NCBI GenBank assembly: GCA_965657665.1
Contig: CBFHPF010000003.1
Span: 1 to 36,351 of the forward strand
Length of the DNA: 36,351 nucleotides
Direction of reading: 5' to 3'
DNA from: UBA8337 sp965657665
GTDB lineage: Bacteria; Pseudomonadota; Alphaproteobacteria; RS24
The notes beneath the pieces were generated by a model. The model did not search any database, had not been told where the DNA came from, and was given only the letters and a program-made list of their open reading frames with translations. Shown in pieces: positions 31,081 through 36,351 of the stretch (its first letter is position 1; every line of letters begins with the position of its first letter). The translations under genes were made by a program, and so were the position numbers.

Positions 31081-32691
31081 TTACTTAACTTTCGGCAGAT
31101 CGGAGAATTGGTGGAACGGCGGCGGAGAGGACAATGTCCATTCCAGCGTCGTTGCGCCTTCACCCCATTGATTGTCACCGGCAGGCTGCTTGCGAGCCAG
31201 CGCATGGAATACGCCGAACAAGAAGATAAGCACACCAAATGCGGCAATATATGACCCCATTGATGACCAGTAATTCCAACCGGCATAAGCGTCCGGATAA
31301 TCGACATAACGGCGCGGCATACCCGCCATACCGAGGAAATGCTGCGGGAAGAAAAGCAGGTTCACACCAAAGAAAGTGACCCAGAAATGCAGCTTGCCGA
31401 TAAATTCTGAATAGGTGTAGCCGAACATTTTGCCGAACCAGTAATACCAACCGGCGAAAATGGCGAACACGGCACCCAGTGACAGCACGTAATGGAAATG
31501 CGCGACCACGAAATATGTATCGTGATAGGCACGGTCTACGCCGGCATTGGCCAGCATCACACCTGTTACACCACCAACGGTGAACAAGAAGATGAAGCCC
31601 AAAGCCCACAACATCGGTGTTTTGAACTCAATTGAACCGCCCCACATTGTGGCAATCCATGAGAAGATTTTCACCCCTGTCGGCACCGCAATTACCATTG
31701 TGGCCGCCACGAAATAGGCTTGCGTGTCAACGCTCAAACCGGCTGTATACATGTGGTGCGCCCACACAACAAAGCCGACGCCGCCAATGGCGACCATGGC
31801 ATAGGCCATGCCGAGATAACCGAAGACCGGCTTTTTCGAGAAGGTAGATACAATCTGCGAGATAATGCCGAAGCCCGGGAGAATAAGAATATAAACTTCC
31901 GGATGGGCAAAGAACCAGAACAAGTGCTGATACAAAATCGGGTCACCGCCACCGGCCGGGTCGAAGAAGGTCGTCCCGAAATTACGGTCAGTCAGCAGCA
32001 TGGTAATCGCACCGGCGAAGACCGGCAGCGACAAAAGCAGCAAGAACACGGTTACCAGCACTGACCACACGAAAAGCGGCATTTTGTGCATGGTCATGCC
32101 CGGGGCACGCATGTTGAAAATAGTGGTGATGAAGTTAATCGCACCAAGAATGGATGAAATACCGGCAACGTGCAAAGACAAGATGGCATAATCCATGGCA
32201 GGGCCAGGCTGACCACTTGTTGAAAGCGGCGGATAAATCGTCCAACCGCCACCTACGCCGTCATTGCCTGGAGGGCCTTCGGCGAAAATGGACATAACCA
32301 ACAAAATGAAGGATGCCGGCAGCAGCCAGAAAGAAATATTATTCATGCGCGGGAACGCCATATCAGGCGCGCCAATCATCAACGGCACAAACCAGTTGCC
32401 GAAACCGCCAATCATCGCCGGCATCACCATGAAGAAAATCATGATGAGACCGTGGCCGGTCACCAGCACATTATAAAGGTGGAAATCGCCGCCCAGAACG
32501 CCATCACCCGGGGCTTGCAATTCCATCCGCATGAGAACGGACATAAAACCACCGACAACCCCTGCGAAAATCGCAAAGATGAGGTACATGGTACCGATAT
32601 CTTTGTGGTTGGTTGAGTAAACGTAACGACGCCAACCTGTCGGATGGTCTTCGTGGCCGTGATCTGAATGGGCTGCAGCTTCATTTGCCAT
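31081..32691 (-). CDS. coxA: Cytochrome c oxidase subunit I (aa3 type)
   Basis: 536-residue catalytic subunit with twelve helices binding heme a, heme a3 and CuB. The heme a His lies in LVTGHGLIMIFF. The CuB His-Tyr pair is in AHPEVYILILPGFG, more CuB His in WAHHMYTAG, and the heme a3/a His in VVAHFHYVLSLGA. These are the canonical A-type residues, including the HPEVY Glu-Val-Tyr helix. The ATG at 32691 has GGAG 8 nt upstream; a GTG one codon earlier is an alternative. It ends just before ctaB. Confidence 0.97.
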   Translation of the reverse strand: MANEAAAHSDHGHEDHPTGWRRYVYSTNHKDIGTMYLIFAIFAGVVGGFMSVLMRMELQAPGDGVLGGDFHLYNVLVTGHGLIMIFFMVMPAMIGGFGNWFVPLMIGAPDMAFPRMNNISFWLLPASFILLVMSIFAEGPPGNDGVGGGWTIYPPLSTSGQPGPAMDYAILSLHVAGISSILGAINFITTIFNMRAPGMTMHKMPLFVWSVLVTVFLLLLSLPVFAGAITMLLTDRNFGTTFFDPAGGGDPILYQHLFWFFAHPEVYILILPGFGIISQIVSTFSKKPVFGYLGMAYAMVAIGGVGFVVWAHHMYTAGLSVDTQAYFVAATMVIAVPTGVKIFSWIATMWGGSIEFKTPMLWALGFIFLFTVGGVTGVMLANAGVDRAYHDTYFVVAHFHYVLSLGAVFAIFAGWYYWFGKMFGYTYSEFIGKLHFWVTFFGVNLLFFPQHFLGMAGMPRRYVDYPDAYAGWNYWSSMGSYIAAFGVLIFLFGVFHALARKQPAGDNQWGEGATTLEWTLSSPPPFHQFSDLPKVK

Positions 32692-32707
32692 CACTTGCTC
32701 TCCTCTA

Positions 32708-33553
32708 TTAGCGCTGGGCGCCGGTTGTTGCGGCGGCTACCATGCCGTCGCTGGCTTCAATTTGGGCGTATTCCGCTTTGGCTTCTTCAACCCAAGCGGC
32801 AAACTCATCTTTAGAGACGACTTCGATACGGATAGGCATAAAGGCGTGGCGGATACCGCACAGCTCAGAACACTGCCCGTAATAAGTGCCGGTTTTCTCG
32901 GCCTTGAACCATGTCTCATTCAAGCGGCCCGGCACGGCGTCAATTTTCAGACCAAAGGCCGGCATGGCGAAGGCATGCAGTACATCGGCAGCGGTAACAA
33001 TAACGCGAACCGTTGTGTCGACCGGCACGACCATGGCCGTATCAGTTGCCAAAAGACGCGGCTGGTCACCACGCTCTTCATCATTCAGCATCAGTGAATC
33101 GAAAGCGAAATCGCCATGGTCAGGGTACTCATAACCCCAATACCACTGATAGCCGACGGCTTTGACAGTCATTTCAGCTTGCGGAATATCGCGCTGGAAA
33201 TACAAAAGACGGAAAGACGGGATGGCGATAACCACCAAAATAAGAATTGGAACAACTGTCCAAACAACTTCAACCAGCGTGTTATGCGTCGTCTTGCTCG
33301 GCTCCGGATTGGCCTTGGCGCTAAAGCGCACCATGACGTAAACCATCAGACCCAACACAAACAAGGTAATCGCCGTCATCAGATACAGCAGAAAATTGTT
33401 AAAGTCCGTAATCATCGTCATGTTTTCAGTCGCTGCTTTTTGAAAGCCTAATTGCCAAGGCTCAGGCTGCGCGGCGAAAGCGGCTGTTCCGCTCACCAGC
33501 AAAGCGCCGAAAACGGCTGCCATGCGTGTCATCATTGATGTGAAAAGACCCAT
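32708..33553 (-). CDS. coxB: Cytochrome c oxidase subunit II
   Basis: 281-residue subunit accepting electrons from cytochrome c. A signal peptide (about 1-27, ending AFAA) and two TM helices (about 52-75 and 92-115) are followed by the cupredoxin domain. WYWGYEYPDHG lies near residue 134. The CuA ligands are in CSELCGIRHAFMP (C-x3-C-x3-H-x2-M), plus a His in VLHAFAMPAFG. It is the first gene of the cox operon, with GGAG 7 nt before the ATG. Confidence 0.96.
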   Translation of the reverse strand: MGLFTSMMTRMAAVFGALLVSGTAAFAAQPEPWQLGFQKAATENMTMITDFNNFLLYLMTAITLFVLGLMVYVMVRFSAKANPEPSKTTHNTLVEVVWTVVPILILVVIAIPSFRLLYFQRDIPQAEMTVKAVGYQWYWGYEYPDHGDFAFDSLMLNDEERGDQPRLLATDTAMVVPVDTTVRVIVTAADVLHAFAMPAFGLKIDAVPGRLNETWFKAEKTGTYYGQCSELCGIRHAFMPIRIEVVSKDEFAAWVEEAKAEYAQIEASDGMVAAATTGAQR

Positions 33554-33758
33554 ATTCTGTCTCCATTCCGCTGGTTAAGGGAATCCCCTCTCAAAATATG
33601 CACTCTCTATACATAATTTTCAGGCAATTCACTATAGCTTGCTTCAACTCTGCGACTTTATGACCAAAAAGCTCAAATCAGCCTGTTTGTGACCCGCCAA
33701 GCCTTGCTTATGGCGCAGACAATAGACATATTACGAGAGCAATCACCGGAGGCTTATT
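33554..33758. other. Divergent promoter region between coxB and tldD
   Basis: A 205-bp A+T-richer gap that must drive the cox operon leftward and tldD rightward. Several TATA-like words are present (for example around 33606-33640), but no -35/-10 pair is convincing. One GANTC site lies at 33581-33585 inside the odd palindrome GGGAATCCC in the coxB leader. GGAGG at about 33748-33752 is the tldD ribosome binding site. Confidence 0.45.
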
Positions 33759-35201
33759 GTGAGCGATAACCAAATTCAACACCAAGACCCGCAAGAATTA
33801 TTTTTTGGCCAAACCGAATTGGACCAAGACCAAACCCATCGCTTTACCGAGCAGGCTTTGGCGGCGGCTGATGATGGTGAACTATACCTCGAATATACCC
33901 TTTCGGAAGCCTTTTCATTCGATGATAACCGCTTGAAAGCCGCCAGCTTTGACACTAGTCACGGCTTTGGTTTGCGCGCCGTTAAAGACGAGGCTGTCGG
34001 CTTTGCCCATGCCACTGACTTATCTATGAGCGCACTGAGCCGCGCCGCCGATAGCCTATCGCCGGTTTTATCCGGTCATGCAGGCACTTGGGCAAGCGCC
34101 CCTTCGGCTGGCGGTGCGCCGCTTTACATGGCAGACAATCCGCTCAATGGCGCGGAATTTATCGATAAGGTGAAATTGCTGGAAGATATAAATGCCTATG
34201 CCCGCGCGCGTGACAATCGGGTACGGCAAGTATCCGTATCGCTGGCCGGTGAATGGCAAGCCGTGTGCATCGTGCGCCCCGACACCGGCCCGCTTTATGA
34301 TGTGCGCCCGCTTGTGCGCCTCGATGTGTCAGTTGTTGTCGGCGAAGGCGAGCGGCAAGAAACCGGCCATTCAGGGCGCGGCGGACGGGCCAATTATTCG
34401 CAATGGCTGGCACCGGAAAACTGGCAAGAGCAAGTCAATAATGCGCTCAAGCAAGCCGTAACCAATCTCGATTCGATACCCGCGCCTGCCGGTGAAATGG
34501 ATGTTGTATTGGGGCCGGGCTGGCCGGGCATTTTGCTGCACGAAGCTGTCGGCCACGGCCTTGAAGGTGATTTCAACCGCAAAAAAACCTCAGCTTTTTC
34601 TGACCGCATTGGCGAGCGTGTTGCCTCGCCCGGCGTTACGGTAATCGATGATGGCACAATTGCCGACCGGCGCGGTTCTTTGACCATTGATGATGAAGGC
34701 ACGCCAACGTCAAAAACCGTGCTTATCGAAGACGGAATTTTGAAAGGCTATATGCAAGACCGGCTGAATGCCCGCCTGATGGGCATGGCACCGACCGGCA
34801 ATGGGCGGCGCGAGAGCTTTAGCTGCCAACCCATGCCGCGCATGACCAATACGTATATGCTGGGCGGCACGCATGAGCCAGAAGAAATTCTCGCCAGTGT
34901 CAAAAACGGCATTTACGCCACTTCTTTCGGCGGCGGCCAAGTGGATATTACCAGTGGCAAGTTTGTGTTTTCATGCACCGAGGCATTTGAGATTAAAGAC
35001 GGCAAGCTGGGCGCACCGCTGAAAGGCGCAACGCTCATCGGCACCGGCCCGGAATCAATGCAGCGCATCTCCATGATCGGCAATGATATGGCACTGGATG
35101 AAGGCATTGGCACATGCGGCAAAGCCGGACAGGGTGTGCCGGTTGGTGTCGGTCAACCAAGCCTGCGACTGGAAGGGCTGACGGTTGGCGGCACAGGCTG
35201 A
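33759..35201 (+). CDS. tldD: Metalloprotease TldD
   Basis: 480-residue zinc peptidase that with TldE/PmbA trims peptides such as modified peptide antitoxins and RiPP precursors. The zinc motif HEAVGH (in ILLHEAVGHGLEGD) supplies two His and the catalytic Glu. SGRGGRANYS and the C-terminal FSCTEAFEIKDGK and MIGNDMALDEGIGTCGKAGQGVPVGVGQP blocks are family-typical. It starts with GTG behind GGAGG (6 nt spacing). The partner pmbA is not in the window. The stop overlaps the next gene (TGATG). Confidence 0.95.
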   Translation: MSDNQIQHQDPQELFFGQTELDQDQTHRFTEQALAAADDGELYLEYTLSEAFSFDDNRLKAASFDTSHGFGLRAVKDEAVGFAHATDLSMSALSRAADSLSPVLSGHAGTWASAPSAGGAPLYMADNPLNGAEFIDKVKLLEDINAYARARDNRVRQVSVSLAGEWQAVCIVRPDTGPLYDVRPLVRLDVSVVVGEGERQETGHSGRGGRANYSQWLAPENWQEQVNNALKQAVTNLDSIPAPAGEMDVVLGPGWPGILLHEAVGHGLEGDFNRKKTSAFSDRIGERVASPGVTVIDDGTIADRRGSLTIDDEGTPTSKTVLIEDGILKGYMQDRLNARLMGMAPTGNGRRESFSCQPMPRMTNTYMLGGTHEPEEILASVKNGIYATSFGGGQVDITSGKFVFSCTEAFEIKDGKLGAPLKGATLIGTGPESMQRISMIGNDMALDEGIGTCGKAGQGVPVGVGQPSLRLEGLTVGGTG

Positions 35202-35752
35202 TGTTCGCCAAACTGCGCGCCATTGATTGGCGCGAGGGCCGTTTTTTAAACCCGCATCATCCCAAGCATTTCGGCAGCGTCTTGTTTGTCGGCTGGCTGG
35301 CTTGCGCACTAACCATGCTTCCGGCAGTGGTTTTTGCGCCTTCAATGGCAAGCCCCATGAACAATATATGGGTTGAGGCTTTGGTCAGTGGCGGGCCGAT
35401 ATTGGCGCATTTATACAGTCTGCGCGCGCTTTTCGCTTTGCGCGAAAAACCCAAATTTCAAGCCAATATGATGGCTGCGCTGTTTACTCTGAGCTATTTT
35501 CCGGCGGGTGTTTTGGCGATGATTGTTCTGCCCTGGCCGCATGCCTTTACGATACCGCTGGCCGGTGTTGGGCTTGGCATTTTCAGCCTTGGACTTTTAT
35601 TTCCCGGCCTGTCACCGTTTTTCGCTTATGCGCTGAACGCGAAATTCATCCGCCCGCAAGATGGGCCGTTTCGGCTCGCCTTCGCGTTTTTACTGTTTTT
35701 TATCGGTTGGGTAATCGCCGGTATTTTGGCCGAAGTTTTATCTTCTATTTAG
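35201..35752 (+). CDS. Uncharacterised integral membrane protein
   Basis: 183 residues, predicted five or so hydrophobic helices (about 26-47, 62-80, 90-112, 116-140, 157-180). The N-terminal segment is short and basic, with HPKHFGSVL at the membrane entrance. There is no signal peptide cleavage pattern. The ATG shares its A with the tldD stop (TGATG), so it is translated with tldD. A longer frame from 35114 would lie inside tldD. I do not recognise a family; coupling to TldD suggests, but does not show, a related role. Confidence 0.75.
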   Translation: MFAKLRAIDWREGRFLNPHHPKHFGSVLFVGWLACALTMLPAVVFAPSMASPMNNIWVEALVSGGPILAHLYSLRALFALREKPKFQANMMAALFTLSYFPAGVLAMIVLPWPHAFTIPLAGVGLGIFSLGLLFPGLSPFFAYALNAKFIRPQDGPFRLAFAFLLFFIGWVIAGILAEVLSSI

Positions 35753-35760
35753 AAGCCGCT

Positions 35761-36351
35761 TTAAAAAACCAGTTGTTTGAAAACGCGGCGCACATCGCCG
35801 TCCCACTCATTTTCATAATGGTCAAGCAAACGCTGCGCGTTGTTTTTGCCATCGGCGACAATCTGCTGCAAATAACCCAAATATTGCGTTTCATCGCCGC
35901 CCGCACCGTCCGAGCGATTGCGCGCTTTCAGCCCCTGCTCCGATAAAGCGACAATATCGCGGGCCATCGCCAGCAAATCAGTGTTACGAAACTTTGTTTG
36001 CAAGCCGCTTATCGGCGCGGCAGCGCGTAAATAATCGCGCTCTTCTTCGGTCCAATCGGCAATATAATCAGCCACTTGGCTTTGCGTATCTGCATCATAA
36101 AGCAGCCCGACCCAAAACGCTGAGAGGGCACAAAGCGACGGCCAAGGCCCGGCATCCGCGCCGCGCATTTCGATAAATCGCTTGACCCGCGCCTCAGGGA
36201 AAATCGTCGTTAAATGGTCTTCCCAATCAGCCGCTGTTGGCAACTGCCCCGGCAAAGCGGGTAATTTTCCGGCCAAGAAATCGCGAAAGCTCATGCCCAG
36301 CGTGTCAACAAATTCGCCATCGCGCATGATGAAATACATCGGCACATCCAG
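35761..36351 (-). CDS. gshA: Glutamate-cysteine ligase, C-terminal part
   Basis: The last 196 codons of a gene that continues past the window edge; the frame is open to base 36351. The sequence VPMYFIMRDGEF, SFRDFLAGKLPALPG, DWEDHLTTIFPEARVKRFIEMRGADAGPW matches the plant/proteobacterial (type 3) GshA group. The enzyme makes gamma-glutamylcysteine, the first step to glutathione. It converges on the membrane protein gene with 8 bp between stops. The start lies outside the window. Confidence 0.93.
   Translation of the reverse strand: MDVPMYFIMRDGEFVDTLGMSFRDFLAGKLPALPGQLPTAADWEDHLTTIFPEARVKRFIEMRGADAGPWPSLCALSAFWVGLLYDADTQSQVADYIADWTEEERDYLRAAAPISGLQTKFRNTDLLAMARDIVALSEQGLKARNRSDGAGGDETQYLGYLQQIVADGKNNAQRLLDHYENEWDGDVRRVFKQLVF

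Noticed and set aside
33700..33745. tldD promoter from TTGCTT and an ATATTA-like -10
   Set aside because: Both hexamers are poor matches and the spacing is ambiguous.

Overview
The window looks like one contiguous piece of an alphaproteobacterial chromosome. Evidence: a CcrM-type GANTC methyltransferase; the F0 order I-a-c-b'-b in an operon without F1 genes; the gene block mutY / dciA / dsbA / smc; an aa3-type oxidase operon coxB-coxA-ctaB-coxF-ctaG-coxC-surf1; and an ispH-thrB-rnhA-peroxiredoxin block. Several promoter candidates fit the TTGAC...CTA form known in this class. The order within the class cannot be fixed from this sequence. Coding density is very high, many genes overlap by 1 or 4 nt, and no tRNA, rRNA, CRISPR array or transposase was seen.

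Layout. 1-1869 (+): the tail of a uracil-DNA glycosylase overlapping a soluble lytic transglycosylase. 1947-4364 (-): F0 ATP synthase operon atpI-B-E-F'-F, separated from the previous gene by a bidirectional terminator. 4508-9473 (-): smc, a DsbA-family oxidoreductase and dciA, divergent from mutY (9524-10567, +). 10564-11328 (-): enoyl-CoA hydratase-like gene. 11463-13626: a short islet of poorly characterised small genes, including an unknown soluble protein, a RipA-like membrane protein and an ABM-like protein in one tight operon, preceded by a hairpin repeat. 13693-14820 (-): ccrM. 14944-19920 (-): rnhB after gcvT-gcvH-gcvPA-gcvPB, led by a tandem glycine riboswitch with a terminator. 20235-20717 (-): lipoprotein. 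20900-23292 (+): ispH-thrB-rnhA. 23301-24625 (-): peroxiredoxin and a DsbD-N-like secreted protein. 24722-25318 (+): yqgE. 25333-33553 (-): the cox operon running into thrC and a multi-TM receptor-like protein. 33759-35752 (+): tldD plus a small membrane protein. 35761-36351 (-): 3' part of gshA.

How it works together. Most genes are housekeeping: the proton-driven ATP synthase and the aa3 oxidase for respiration, the glycine cleavage system for one-carbon units, thrB and thrC for threonine, ispH for isoprenoids, and smc/dciA/rnhA/rnhB/mutY/UDG for chromosome maintenance.

The most interesting signal is regulatory. GANTC, the CcrM target, is rare here (about 27 sites by eye against about 140 expected by chance). 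Yet it clusters in short intergenic regions: three sites in 38 bp upstream of ccrM, three upstream of dsbA-smc, and two exactly 10 bp apart at the gcv promoter. The ccrM/rnhB intergenic region also holds a perfect DnaA box and a near-consensus CtrA-like site. This points to methylation-linked, cell-cycle control of these operons. The least understood genes are those of the 11.4-13.6 kb islet.
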